Assembly (NCBI GenBank): GCA_027924585.1
Contig: BSBM01001436.1
Span: 248,001-312,000, forward strand
DNA length: 64,000 nucleotides
Direction of reading: 5' to 3'
Origin: Larix kaempferi
Lineage: Eukaryota > Streptophyta > Pinopsida > Pinales > Pinaceae
Shown one piece after another: positions 35,307-46,946 of this stretch (the stretch's first letter is position 1; every line of letters begins with the position of its first letter). The position numbers and the translations under genes are program-made. The notes beneath the pieces are model-generated. The model was given only the letters and a program-made list of their open reading frames with translations. It was not told where the DNA came from and did not search any database.

Positions 35307-37053
35307 TGTAGAACCCCTCCTTTAGGGTCCCCTTGAACTGAACCTGAAACTTTAAAAACTTCATTCAAACAAATTAGCCATCATAGTTATTGGAAAAATA
35401 AAATAAAAAGCGTGAATAACTTAACAAAAATAAGCAAAACTTTAACCTGTCAACCCGATCCGGTTGGTCCATTGTCGCCTTCGTCTTCCGTAGGATCCCT
35501 CCAGCAAAGCTCGTTTAACCATTGGCGAAGCAACCATTAGCTTCGCCACCCAACCATAGGCTCATGCTTTCAGTCGCATGGCCTCCCCCGAGCTTTGGGT
35601 CGTAGAGCTCACACAAGTAGTTCAGAAATTCAGCTTGGGCTTCCCTTCCCACCAGGATTTCTAAGCCAAACCCTTAGATAGCAGCAAGTCTTTGAGGCAT
35701 TTGAAAATTACGACAATCGTCCAAATTATGGGCCCCTTACCCATTCCTTAAGCCTTCCTTATAAAGGGAAATCTCTTGCGACACATGTCGCTTCATGCAT
35801 AATTAAATATTTTTAATTATTTAATTAATTAAAACACTCACCCATCCAAGTGTCAGTTTCTCTGGGAAGTGCACCTACATCCCTAAGTTTGCTCTAGTTT
35901 GTCCCCCAGATATTTTAATCAACTCCTAGCTTTTAGTTGACTAGGTGTCTAATCTATTTTGCTCCTAAATAATAATTTCTATTATTTTAAATGCTCAACA
36001 AAATAACTATTCATGTGCAAATGTCTAAGCTATGGTTATGCGTTTGCTAAGTAATAATCTAGAGTTATTCTCCTAAGTTTTTGCATTTTAATTTAACAAT
36101 CAAACTCACTAGGATCACGGTGCCGCGTCGTTGGGCTCCTGGTTCCTTAATTTTTAATTCTCTGACATGGCACCACTCCGTCGGGTCCAATCATCCATGG
36201 TTTTCATTCCTTGGCATGGTACCACCTCGTTGGGTCCTTGCGTCCATTCTTTCCATTCTCGACAAGGTACCTCATCGTTGGGTCCTTCTGCCACCATATT
36301 TCCGTTTTGACTTGCGGGAACTCTTGTAGGGACTTTAGGAATCGTTACCATCCGTCCTCCGTCTACATGCTATCTAGGGACTAATGGTGCTGAGGAGTGA
36401 GTTCGTTCTCACTGCGCGCCCCTCAACTCGTACGTGACCAGCTCCGTCGTGGCCCACCTCGTACGCCCTCACGCTTTCCTCTTGAGCAAGCGGATCAGTG
36501 CTTATCTGCTCAAGCGTGGTATTCCGTCGGAAGTCGACATCGTCGTCGCTCTCCCTGTGTGTGATTTACCCGTACTCTACGACCCTTCATGTTCCTTTGT
36601 GTGTCCGTTGGTGAACCGTCTCACTTGTTTCTACACACACTTCTCACAACAATTTATTAGTAGAACTGTCCTCAATAATCATCATCTGATTTCTAAATCT
36701 AGTATTGTTAAACATTTATGATTTATTCAAACTTCTAATGAAATATACATTTCGTCGACAAATACATAATCACCGTATAGCTAGTCGTTAAGCATTATCC
36801 ATATGTACAATTTTCATATCAAAGTTAATCATTAAACATAAAATCGTCCATTCACAATAACTACCCAAAAGCACATATATCAATCAATCGTAATCATAAA
36901 TATACTCAAAATAAAATCATAGGGTTATTTTATTAATGTTTCAAATAGTCGGTGACTCGGCAGGTGCCCTCAATGTCTATAGTAGTCTAGGGGCACTACA
37001 AAAACTAGTACCTCATTATTCTAAATAGTTAAGGTACTAAGGCGGGCATTACA
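35307..37053 (-). repeat. Y 5' LTR (1,747 bp)
   Basis: It begins TGTAGAACCCC and ends GGCGGGCATTACA, with full-length homology and equal length to 28006-29752. The four-copy TCGTTGGGTCC unit lies at 36119-36290. Confidence 0.94.
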
Positions 37054-37058
37054 GCTTC
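37054..37058. repeat. Target-site duplication of Y, right copy
   Basis: GCTTC, identical to 28001-28005, follows the LTR terminus. Confidence 0.9.
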
Positions 37059-37819
37059 CATAAGGCTATCACCAAGCGCGGCCTGGATATCTACAGGAAC
37101 ATGTGGCTTGTTGTTTCCTCAAGTAGACTCACAAATGTGCTAGAGTCGGGTGACATCTGGGGTCTTCAACTAATAATCTGAAAGGGACCAATACCCTGCA
37201 CGAATCTCAACGGTGCAATCAAGGTGTTGAAGTCGAGCACGTGAGAAACAACCATTCAGAGAGGCGCTAAGGACTTTTCTCGAAATGGTCTATAGGAACT
37301 CACCACTGATGGTGATGAGTCCAAGGCATAGGGACCTCTGGGTCTATCCTCTAGAATATATTGGTTGGTGTCGATAGACAGAGACCTTGCAAATACCAAG
37401 GAAATGAGGCTTCCTTGATAGGAGCGCGAGGTGTACGATGAAAGTGTGATGGTACTAATGGTGGGACTGACATACTGTGGGGGTGTGGAATAACTGGGAT
37501 CATAGAGTGGGTGGACTCAAACTTCCTTCATTTAGAGCATGATGATATGGATGATCTGGCAGCATATGGAACTAACTTTAGGTATGGGGATTATAGCTTA
37601 AGGGATCAAGGATGAGTACTGCGGTGTGAAAGACTCAGGAGGGAAAGGTTATGGATCATATCAGGAGATTCTCAGGGTGACATATTGCAGAATACTCTGA
37701 ACGAAGGCGACCAAGCTGGGGAAGCTGCCATAATAGTGTGATTATACTTGATCTGTTGTGGCGTCGAGAGGCATCGTTGGGGACTTCTTCATGTTTTAGG
37801 GATGGGATAGAAGTGTGCT

Positions 37820-38030
37820 CACAATGGTATTGTCGTGTGGATTTATACGAGCCCAGGACAGTTCATGCTCGTGTGTGCTTTCAATTTTAAGGAGTCTGAA
37901 AGCGATAAGAAGACTCTGAGATGGTGGAGAAGTACCGTCGTGTGTATTTATGTGAGCCCTAGACGATGAATGCTCATGGTTTCCCTCAATTGTAGAGAGT
38001 CTGAAAGCAATAAGAAGACTCCAAGGGGGT
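37820..38030. repeat. ~103-bp duplication in the W 3' region
   Basis: Two diverged copies share GTCGTGTG-ATTTAT, GAGCCC, ATGCTC, GGAGTCTGAAAGC-ATAAG and AAGACTC, with starts at about 37831 and 37934. Confidence 0.7.
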
Positions 38031-38415
38031 TCTTTTTCGTGTGTTAGTCTCCAAGGCCCGAAAAATCATAAAAGGATACAATGAAGAACTCTTCTAGCCG
38101 ATGTGACTAGAGTATTCATTTTTCGTAATTAGTCCATTCGGTCCGCAAAAGGGGTAAACTTATACCGAATAGACGCCCTTTCGGATACTTTAACGAGCAT
38201 AAAAGGAAGCAAGATTGCTCAGCGATCTTTGCATTCTTTTAAGAGTCATAAAAGAGATTAACAGAAACTACCTAAGTGCCTTTTTCGTAAAGGTGTTGTT
38301 CAGCCCGAAAAAGGGGTAAAATTATACTGAACAAAATGGTGGCCTGGTCGCGGTCAGAGTGGCATGCAAATCGATGTGTTAAGGGGCCTAGAAAGCAGTT
38401 CCCTAAGAAGGTTTT

Positions 38416-39010
38416 GTGAGAGCGATAAATGATCTCAAGCATCATCACGAGCGCGGAAAACTAAATCCGGCGATATAAAGAATGTCAGAAACGGATGACG
38501 ACCGATGTGGCACGCAAATCGAGGCGACGAGGGGTGTGTGCAAAAAATCCTATAAAATCTCAAGGTGAGAGCGATAAATGATCTCAAGCATCATCATGAG
38601 CACAAAAAACTGAATCCGTCCATATAAAGTTTGTCAAAAATGGATAACGGCCGATGTGGCACGCAAATCGAGGAAACGAGGGACGTGTGCCTAGATGCCC
38701 GAAAAATATAGAGGTGAGAGTGAGAAATGATCTCAAGCATCATCACGAGCGTGAAAAACTGAATTCGGCGATATAAAGTTTGTCAAAAATGGATAATGGC
38801 TGATGTGGCACACAAACCGAGGCGACGAGGGACGTGTGCAAAGACGCCTGGAAAATCTAGAGGTGAGAGCGAGAAATGAGCTCAAGAATCATCACGAGCA
38901 TGGGAAACTGAATCCGACGATATAAAGAACGTCATAAACAGATGATGGCCGATGTGGCATGCAAACTGAGGTGATGGGGGCATGCAAAAAATGCCCGAAA
39001 AAGGTGTCGA
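38416..39010. repeat. Tandem repeat, four units of ~140-160 bp
   Basis: Units start at 38416, 38575, 38714 and 38863, each with GTGAGAG-GA-AAATGA. Each unit continues with ATCATCACGAGCG, CGATATAAAG, GATGTGGCACGCAAA and CGACGAGGG. Spacing varies between 139 and 159 through indels. Minisatellites in the 3' region are typical of Tat-lineage elements. Confidence 0.85.
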
Positions 39011-39723
39011 TAAAAACTAGAAAAGGACTCGACCACTGCGAACTTCTAGGTGTGCTGACTCCATTGGTATCAACGGTTCGGGAAACAAGTGTCGGATGAT
39101 CCCGTAATGGCAAAAGGAAAATAATGCCAATGTCTATAAATAGTAAGTGGTCCCCCATAATAGGTGTCATTTATGCGTGGTGAGTTTTATAGAGGATTAG
39201 AGGAGGTCAGAGCTAAAAGTTGAGGTTGTGGGAGATTTCACCGATGGATTTGGATTCCGGGAGTTGCAGGTAAGAGCTCATGTCATAAGCTTTGTCATTT
39301 AAGCATTTTCCTTGGGTTTTGGGCCTCTGAGGAGGTGTACCAGCCATTAATGGGTGGCCACGTGGAATAGCACGGGTTTCGGATGGTTTCGTGCATTCTG
39401 GACCACGGCAATGGCCAAGGAAGCTGCGTTGCAAAGCGTGGGTTCCTCCTCAAAGGTGTGGTCCAGGGCACGCTTGGGCATCCGGAATGCGCATTGTGCA
39501 CCGCGGGGGAGCCCATCCTAGTCGCACTCTAGAATGCATCTTTCAGAGGGGAAAGTGCGTTGGGGAGCGCAACTAGGGGATGGTATGGTTGCGGTGTGAA
39601 CCGCGGCTTTTCGAGGGAAAAGCGCGGTGCACAACGCGGGTAAGGGTGTTGAAAGTGCGCTCTAGAATGCGTGTTTCAAGGGAGAAAGCATGCTCCAGGG
39701 GGTAATTGATTTTCTGTTGAGAT

Positions 39724-41205
39724 GTGGATCTGAAGCATTTCATTGTTGTGATTGGTAGGATGCTAGATGTTAGATGGAAAGAGCGGGAGGTTCCTCCCAA
39801 CATCCGGAGGCGTGTCTGGATAGACATGGTGGTTCGGGGGGCACTAGCTGATAGTGGGCTCCTGAAGTTTGCTGAGATCCCATATATGCGTTCAGCACCT
39901 CTGTTGCTGAACAAGTTAGTTGAGTTCTGGGATTCCGACATTGAGTATTTTATGATTCAGGGTGAGAGACTTGACCTTACCTTGAGAGATTTCTATTTTT
40001 TGACTGGATTTCCCAGGTTGGGCATGGTTGCTGATACCCAGCCGAGGAGGACGGGGAATATTTCGATGCAGACTCTATTGGACCGGAATTTTCTTCCAAT
40101 GGCGTAGGTGAGCGGTTCCTCACTTATGCTTTGTGATATAGAGAGTCCAGCCACCCAGGCGATTGCAGTGATGGTGGTATGATTTTTGGGGTCTCATGGC
40201 CCTAACCGCATCACGGGAGGGAATATGTTACTGATAGAGAGCGTCCTTAACGGGACGTATTATGCTTGGGGACAGATGTACCTGACTGTTGTTCAGCGTG
40301 AGCTCAACAAGGTATGACATTTGGGGAAGGACTTTTGGTACCCTTCCTTTTTATGTGCATTTTTCTTTGAGCGGGTCCAGACATTGCGGCCTCACAGGGT
40401 TGTGAGAGAGGTGCCACCGACAGAGCCGCAGATGCGGAAATGGGGAGAGATGATAACTGGCAAGGGTGGGGGGCTAGTACACCACTTCTTTATAGAGGAG
40501 TTGTTTCTACAGTGGATGTAGATACCGGTCCATTGAGGATTACCCATACGCCAGGATGGACTTTCGGGGAGACCCATATATGTCGAGGCCTCCTGGTCAG
40601 GCTTGGGGACCATATGGTATGTCTGTTTTTGTTTTGTTTGGTTTTATTCACAGTATTATGTTGTATTCAGTTGGTACTTTATTGATGTTTTGGTGTTTCT
40701 CTTTGCATATGTGGGACCTCGACCATCGCCGGGACATCGGTTGCGGAGAGGCCATGTTGAGGGGATCAATCCAGTAGGTCGTGGACAGTGGCGTTGTCGG
40801 ACTGCTGCAGTTACTCTGGATGTTTTGCGGTAGGGGATTGATCGGCTCCTGGAGGGGATCTCGAGTGAGGGCTGGCAGCATCTAAACTAGGAGTTGATAG
40901 ATATTTGTTACGATGCTCCACAGGAGTGGAGTCCCATCATGCGGCACATTGCAATGGACGCACAGACAGTTAGAGATTTTGCTCGAGAGGATGTACCCTA
41001 TCTTGGGGAGGAGGGTGATGATGATCCTGAGGAGGATGAGGCCGGAGAGGAGGACCCTGAGGAGGAGGATCCGGAGGAGGATATCCCTAAGGAGGAGAAG
41101 GGGGAGGATGAGCTGGCATCCCAGGCGGCTGCAGCGGGCGCCGCCGAGGCAGGGGATTCAAAGGGGGATGATGATGATGAAGACTGCCAGGAGGAGTCTG
41201 ACTAG
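39724..41205 (+). pseudogene. W antisense accessory ORF, plant-mobile-domain-like
   Basis: This ORF is opposite to W pol, downstream of integrase. From ATG 39724 one plus frame runs to 40521 with three nonsense codons (40105 TAG, one TGA near 40180 and one at about 40315). A shift follows, with a GTATGT at 40617 and T-rich CAG ends (40653, 40670) that could be a short intron. The same frame then continues to 41205. The N-terminal half resembles plant mobile domain or aminotransferase-like proteins (PLLLNKLVEFWDSD, LDLTLRDFYFLTGFP). The C-terminal 70 residues are an Asp/Glu-rich tail with an Ala-rich patch. Tat elements such as Grande carry accessory antisense genes in this place; the role is unknown. 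The match is by pattern only. Confidence 0.6.
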
Positions 41206-41954
41206 GAAGCTTGACGAGGGCTGCCCCCACTGTTGATGAGCATGTGGGATTTTTGTATATACGGCTTATGATATTTACCGAGGATGTTGTTGGGGCTCCT
41301 CGCTGTGTTTATATGTATATTTTGGTACAGTGGGTACTTATGACATTTTCATGATATATATATATATATGGCATGTGCATTCCTTTTGTGATGATGTTTT
41401 TCTTTTTATGCACGTGGATGCACTTATGATTATGGACGTGGATGCAAATATGGTTATGCACGTGGATGCAATTATGATTATGCATGTGGATGCAAATATG
41501 GTTATGCACATGGATGCAATTGTGGTGATGATTTATTTTTGATATTTTTGATATGTACATGCGGGTGGCATGATTTTTTATGTATGATTGATGCCCTACA
41601 TATGGTGATTCGTATGCCAGTCTAGAATATTGTTAACCATTTGGTCTGCTACACTATTTTGATTTCGTGGGGCATGATTGAATGTAATGGATTCAAACTA
41701 TCTGATCATTTGTTTAGTGCACAGGAACTTTCTAAAAAGGCAGGGATCCCATACCTAGTAACGGTTGTTGAGTTGAGCAACAAGCAGCTGGGAGTCAAGA
41801 AATACACGAAGGTGACATATGCCCATATGGAGGGCGCCAGTCAGTAGACCGGCCACAGCATCATACTCATCCTGGTTGTTGGTAGCCCCGCCTATGCACA
41901 CTCCATTGAGATGAATGAGCTCATGTGAGGGGGAATACAAGACCCAAGCTGCAG
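41206..41954. other. W spacer between antisense ORF and integrase
   Basis: Intergenic part of W, where the two converging frames end. It holds a short AT dinucleotide run (41353-41369) and the 24-bp minisatellite described separately. I see no gene. Confidence 0.6.
41413..41530. repeat. 24-bp minisatellite, about five units
   Basis: The unit is CGTGGATGCA followed by AATATGGTTATGCA or ATTATGATTATGCA. The two variants alternate, giving a 48-bp higher-order period. The length divides by three, so frames stay open on both strands across it. Confidence 0.9.
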
Positions 41955-43263
41955 AAGAGAGGTTCGGGGACCAGCGACTTGCGCCATTGTCAAAACGGAT
42001 GTATTATGGTGGGAGGGAGCCCATCTGTGATCATGCAGGGTAACCAAAATGTGAGGTCGTAAAATAAAAAGGTGGGAAACAAAAAGGGACTGAAACTGTA
42101 CAAAAGGGGACTGGTGGGTCCTCAAAGAGGTGCTATGGATAGAAACGTTTAAGGTACAACCCATTTCCAGGATTGTGCAAACGGGTACCTTTATAATCGG
42201 TGAGGATGTATGCCCCATGTCCCAAACAAGTATGCAGGATGTATGGTCCTTGACACATGGATTCGAATTTTCCTTTCCCGGTCTTATCGTGTGCTTGGTC
42301 ATAGACTAAGACAAGGTCTCCCTCCCTGAAGTTGCGTGGGTGAACGTGTTTGTCATAGCCCTCTTTGGAGCAGTTCTTTGCAGCTTCGATGGTTTGGAGG
42401 GTCGTCCGACAATCCTTGTTAGCCTATTCCAAAAGGATTAGGCATTGTTCTAGTGGGGAAGTATCGAGAAGGAGTTCTATAGCTATGTGGAGGGAGGGGA
42501 TCTGGCACTCTATGGGGAGGACCGATTCGAAGCCGTGGACCAAGTAGAAAGGGGTCAAATTTGTGGCGGTCTTAGTGGAAGTGCGGTAAGCCCAAAGTGC
42601 TGGAAATAACATGTGATGCCAGTTGGACTTATGGAAATCTACATTACGCTGAAGAATGGTCTTCAGTATTTTATTGATGGCCTCCACCTGGCCATTCCCT
42701 TGAGGGTAATAGGCGGAAGAGTATTGATGCTTGAATTTAAGAAGGATGGACAGTTCCTTCCAGACGGAGTCTTCGAAGTGTCTTCCGTGGTCTGACAGGA
42801 GTTGTTGTGGGACCCCAAAATGAGCAATGACATGATTGAAAAAGAAACGAGCTGTGGTGTCGGCTTTGCAATTGAACGTGGGAATGGCCTCTTCCCACTT
42901 GGTGAAGTAATCCACAGTGACGATGATATACTTATGGCCAACTGCCGACAAAGAGTTGCACTCCATGAAGTTAATGGCCCATTTGCAGAAAGGGCCAACA
43001 ATGACGACTGGGTAAAGGGGGGTGGGTGGGGTCCTTGCCTTGGGGGAAAAGAGCTATCAGTTGCGGCAATGCTTCACTGCAGTGATGCAGTTAGTGAAGA
43101 TGGAGGGCCAGAAATATCTGGTGCAAATAACCTTTTGGGCGGTGGCCATCTCTGAAAAGTGTCCACCACAGGCTTCACTGTGGCAATCGTTGAGGACTTG
43201 TTTGGCCTCATCGCGAGTGAGGAAACGGCGTAGAATGGTGTCTATACCGTGACGGTATAACAC
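41955..43263 (-). pseudogene. W integrase, catalytic triad present, frame broken
   Basis: The zinc domain starts at about 43200 (CHSEACGGHFSEMATAQK, then YFWPSIF and KHC). Frame shifts follow between 43057 and 42966. The core frame 42966-42424 holds all three catalytic residues: Asp in VTVDYFTKWEEA, Asp in LLSDHGRHF and Glu in QGNGQVEAINK. The C-terminal part (KTGKGKFESM, HGAYILTDYKG) is readable across further shifts to about 41990. There is no chromodomain, and KWEEAIPTF with WAYRTSTKTATN fits the Tat group. It precedes the antisense ORF, which converges on it. Confidence 0.87.
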
Positions 43264-43305
43264 GTCTCCTAAGAGAAGGTAACGTGAAGCATGGTGACAT
43301 ATGCA

Positions 43306-43815
43306 TCAACGTCCATCACAGTCGATGTCGGGTTGAAATTTATGAAAGCGAAGGTACACCAAGATATCATCGTACCAAGGGTCATCTGAGGAGATGATAA
43401 ATAGATGATCATCTGGGAGACTAGTATCGATGGGGGTTGAACTGGATGATGATGGAAGGTCTATCATAATTTGTGCCAATGCAAGGGCCTTGACGCTCCT
43501 TGGTGTTGTAAACATGAGATCATATTCTTGGAGAATGATGACCCACTTAGCCACACGGCCTTGTAGAAGGCAACGACTCAAAAGGTAAACCATAGGATTA
43601 GAGTCAGCCACAACAATAGTTGAGCTCAGCAATATGTAGTGACGGATTTTTTGTATGGAGAAGACTACAGCTAGAGCCAACTTCTCTTCTAGGGGGTAAT
43701 GCAACTGTGTGCCAAACAAGGTCTGACTCACGTAGTAGATCACATGCTCTTTCCGTTCAATATCTTCCTGAACTAGCACCCCGAAGACGACGTGTTTTGA
43801 TGCCGAAACATACAT
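43306..43815 (-). pseudogene. W RNase H
   Basis: A 169-codon open frame contains YVSASKHVVFGVLVQED, VIYYVSQTL, YPLEEKLALAVVFSIQKIRH and GRVAKWVIILQEYD, with LAQIMIDLP near the end. It is collinear with RT on the right and integrase on the left. The first catalytic Asp box lies upstream in the broken frame. The remaining pattern is typical of Tat-lineage RNase H. It ends at a stop at 43306. Confidence 0.85.
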
Positions 43816-43849
43816 GATAAATACTTTGAGAAATCCAGGAGGGAAATCA

Positions 43850-45101
43850 AAGGGGCATTAGTTAAGGCTGTTTTAAGGGATGTAAAGGCTGCTTGAGCTT
43901 GATCGTCCCAAACAAATGGGTTGCGAGTGTGGAGTAAGCGGAGAAAGCCATGAACCGTTGTGGCATATTCAGGAACAAAGTGGTGGAGAAAGTTGGCTCA
44001 CCCTTGTAGACTCTGTAACTGACGTATGGTGCGAGGGGGAGGTAGGTCCAAGATGGATTGAACATTTAAGGGATCCACGGTTATCCCTTTCTCTAAAATT
44101 ATGAATCCTAACAACCGTCCTGCAGGAACGAAAAAGACACACTTGAGAGGGTTCAAGAGGATTATGTATTTGCCGCAACGCAGGAAGACTTGCCGGAGGT
44201 CATTAAGGTGGTTAGATCATTCTTTGGAGCGAGCAGTAAGGTCATCTAGCTAAACCAGGATAATATGAACTAGGTAGTGGAAGCAGTATGTCATGGCTCA
44301 TTGGAAAGTGGCGCCCACGTTCTTGAGACCAAATGGCATGACCCGGTAGGCAAAGGTGCCCCATGGGGTTGTGAATGTGGTTTTATATTGGTCTTCTTTT
44401 CGAATGTGTATTTGGTTATATCCGGAAAAACCATCCATAAAGGAGAGGACTTCATGTCTGGCACAAGCGTCAACGAGCTGGTCGATGAAAGGTGTGGAAA
44501 AGTTATCCTTGGGACATGCCTAATTGAGATCTCAAAAATTTGTGCAAATGCGGAGAGTGCCCTGTTTTTTATTGACGGGTACAGGGTTGGACACCCAAGT
44601 GGTGTAAGCGATAGGGTAAATAAATCCATCTTTCCGCAGCTTCTCAATTTCGGCTTTGATTGCAGGGAGTTTGGAGGGGTGAATCGGTCTCTGCTTCTGG
44701 CGAACAGGTTGGACCTCCGGCCATGTATCAATGTGGTGTTCAATAATGGTAGGGTCCAGACCGGGCATTTCAGTATAAGACCAGGAAAGTACATCACTAA
44801 ACTCTTGAAAAAGCTTTTTGGATTCCCCAATTTCGTGTTCTGTACAAGTGGCACCTAAGGTGATGATCTCGGGTTGGCCACCTGAGCGAGCAATGTCCAC
44901 TTGTGTAATGGGAGAAATATTTGCCATATTTCCTTCTTCGAAGGTGTCAGGTGTTGGGATGGGGTTCTTGAACCAGTCTACCTTCTCGGGGAGAAAGTCT
45001 TTTGTTTCAATTGCCAGTTGGTTGGCTGTGATAGTGGTGGACTCACCAGGGATGAAATACGATCGATGGTGCATGTCATCCCATGGGTAATCTGGTTCCA
45101 T
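43850..45101 (-). pseudogene. W reverse transcriptase, stop in the YxDD box
   Basis: The frame 45101-44532 gives the N-terminal part (GLDPTIIEHHID, PVRQKQRPIHPSK, WVSNPVPVNKKQGTLRIC) up to the first stop. Reading continues in pieces through SFMDGFSGYNQIHI and TFAYRVMPFGLKN. The polymerase box is V-stop-LDD at about 44253-44270: a TAG stands in place of the Tyr codon, and both Asp are kept. The connection (GITVDP, RTIRQLQSLQG) follows to about 43860. Several stops are present beyond the box. Confidence 0.86.
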
Positions 45102-45150
45102 AAGGGCTTCGAGAATTTCCTTGTCGCTGCGGAAGTGCTAAGAGATCAAG

Positions 45151-46680
45151 TCATCTGAGGGGGGGGGAGGTTGAAGGAGAGTCGTGCCTATCGACTGTAG
45201 AGATCATGTATATGGTATTGATTTCTTCCGAAGGGGAAGCTGTTGGAGGGTTAATTTCTTCAACGGTAGGAGGGGATGTCTCCAGGTCGGCGTTATTCAA
45301 CTCGTAGAGGGATGATCTATAATCTGGGAGGTCGGGGCAGTGGTGTGAGTAATGACCATATATTCCACAGATAGCGCAAGCAAGGTTGGTGCGCAACACT
45401 TTGTTGCGCTGATGGGATGGGGGGTTTAGTACAACTACGGGGATGTTGGGGTCATCGTCCAAGGTTTGCATGTGTTTTTGGAGATCTGGAAACTGAGGAC
45501 AGTTGTGGGTAGCGTGGCCAATATCATCACACAAGGAGCACTTAGGAGGTGCTCGTGGGGGTGGTTGGGGTGCCACCGATTTTCTTGCTGGAGGAGCTCT
45601 GTAGTTTTGCGAGCCTCTTCCCCCAGCATTTTTTGGTAGTGGTGGGGGCGGGTTTGTAGCAAATGTGGATGTTGTGCCTAAAGGAGGACCGTTGGGCATG
45701 TTCACAACGCCTGGGGGTGGTCGTTTGGAAGTATTAATGGGTTGAACTGGTTGAAGGATGACTTGTGGTGTTGGTGGAGGAGTAGGGGCAGGTAAATACC
45801 ATATGGGTGGACTTAGGGTTAAACCAGGGAGGTTCAAAGTGGCCATCACGGGGGTACTTATCTCTCCAGATGGTGGGAATAAAAATGGGATCGTATGGAT
45901 GGGTGTTGCCCCAATGTAGCCTGGTACCGACGGTGGTTGCGGTAGTAAAGGCGGTGGTTGCGGTAGTAAAGGCGGTTGCTGGTTGGGCCGTGTGGGGTTG
46001 GAGGAAATTGTGTAAAGATCAGATATCTCGGTTATCTTCACAGGGGGAGGAATGGATTGGAATGTGGATGTCATGGGTGATTCCAAGTATAACCCGGGTC
46101 CAACTGTGGAAACTAATGATGTAGGAGCATTGTGCACGGGTTGTTTGATCATGGGAAGAACATTCTCAGGAGCAGCGGGAGCATTGGGATCATAGTATGT
46201 TATTTGGTCTATTTTGACCACACGTCCCTCATGGGGGAACATCATGATGCAGAAGACGGACGAAGCGACGGCCTTCATAGCATACATGTAACTACGACCA
46301 AGCAAGAGGTTGTAATCCAGCTGTGCATTGATAACCTCTATATCGATTAGGACCATTTTGCCCCCAAGTTGAACGGGAACGTTGGTCAAAACGCCCTAAG
46401 GTTGGGCTGCGCGGCCATCATAAGCTCTTAAGGTAGTTGTTGATGGCTGTAGAGTGGGAGATCCAAGATTCTTCCAAATGAACGTCGACATAATGCAAGT
46501 GGAGGCACCTTCATTGATGATGCATCGATGGATGACAAGGTTCCTAACAGATACAGAAACCTAGAAAGCTAGTGTTGAAGGAAAACGTGATTCGGCCTGG
46601 TCTAAGTCGAATGCCATCAATGGTGAGTCGTTAGGGTCTATTGCCCCGATGGAAGATAACAACAATTTCCTCTGTGTGGG
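45151..46680 (-). pseudogene. W protease and Pro-rich linker with two zinc knuckles
   Basis: Protease is recognisable by the active-site segment INEGASTCIM near 46495-46525. This lineage normally has Asp there, and here the codon is AAT (Asn). The flap and core follow: LGGKMVLIDIEV, YNLLLGRSYMYAMKAV, FPHEGRVVKIDQI. The frame 46389-45151 (412 codons, open) then holds a Pro-rich stretch (PQPPPLLPQPP) and two intact C-x2-C-x4-H-x4-C knuckles: CSLCDDIGHATHNC (45550-45509) and CAICGIYGHYSHHC (45375-45334). An acidic tail leads into RT. Knuckles between protease and RT are not the usual order. Confidence 0.82.
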
Positions 46681-46946
46681 ACAGTTCTTGAGAACTTCCA
46701 AGGCGAACATAGCAGCAGGGGATTGTGCTAGATCTTCTACAATATTATAATTCTCTGCGGCACGAGCATTAGGGTTGTTGTTGAGCCGCCTTAGTGGGAA
46801 TCAAGGGGCTTTAAGGGCCCCATCGCTAGGTGGCAAGGGTATGCGTAGGGGCTGATATGTGGGAGTAGCAGTATCAATGGGGAGGGGTTCAGGGTTGGGT
46901 CCGTATTGGTTTCAGCGCGTTTGAAGATTGACGTCTTTCAATGACA

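Larger units (their letters stand above)
28006..37053 (-). mobile_element. Element Y: LARD-like non-coding LTR element (9,048 bp)
   Basis: Two 1,747-bp direct repeats (28006-29752 and 35307-37053) flank 5,554 bases with no coding frame of note. A 13-base initiator-Met primer site and a purine tract put the element on the minus strand. It matches the LARD definition (large retrotransposon derivative): long LTRs and a multi-kilobase non-coding internal region moved by enzymes from another element. The LTRs have equal length and differ at roughly 15-16 positions by eye. With the intact duplication this makes Y one of the youngest insertions here. It lies in the 3' region of W. Confidence 0.93.
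37059..39723 (-). other. W 3' region, repeat-rich, non-coding
   Basis: W sequence resumes after Y. It has no convincing gene. It holds a duplicated ~103-bp unit (about 37820-38030), a paired segment around AAAAGGGGTAAA (38140 and 38305) and the ~149-bp repeat described separately. Around 39590-39660 and 39400-39550 there are GC-rich words such as ACCGCGG and GTGCAC-ACGCGGG that resemble the leader at 50580-50800, at the other end of W. Confidence 0.6.

Noticed and set aside
44277-44858. A 193-codon plus-strand ORF opposite W RT
   Set aside because: The minus-strand reading gives conserved RT motifs, so this is a shadow frame.
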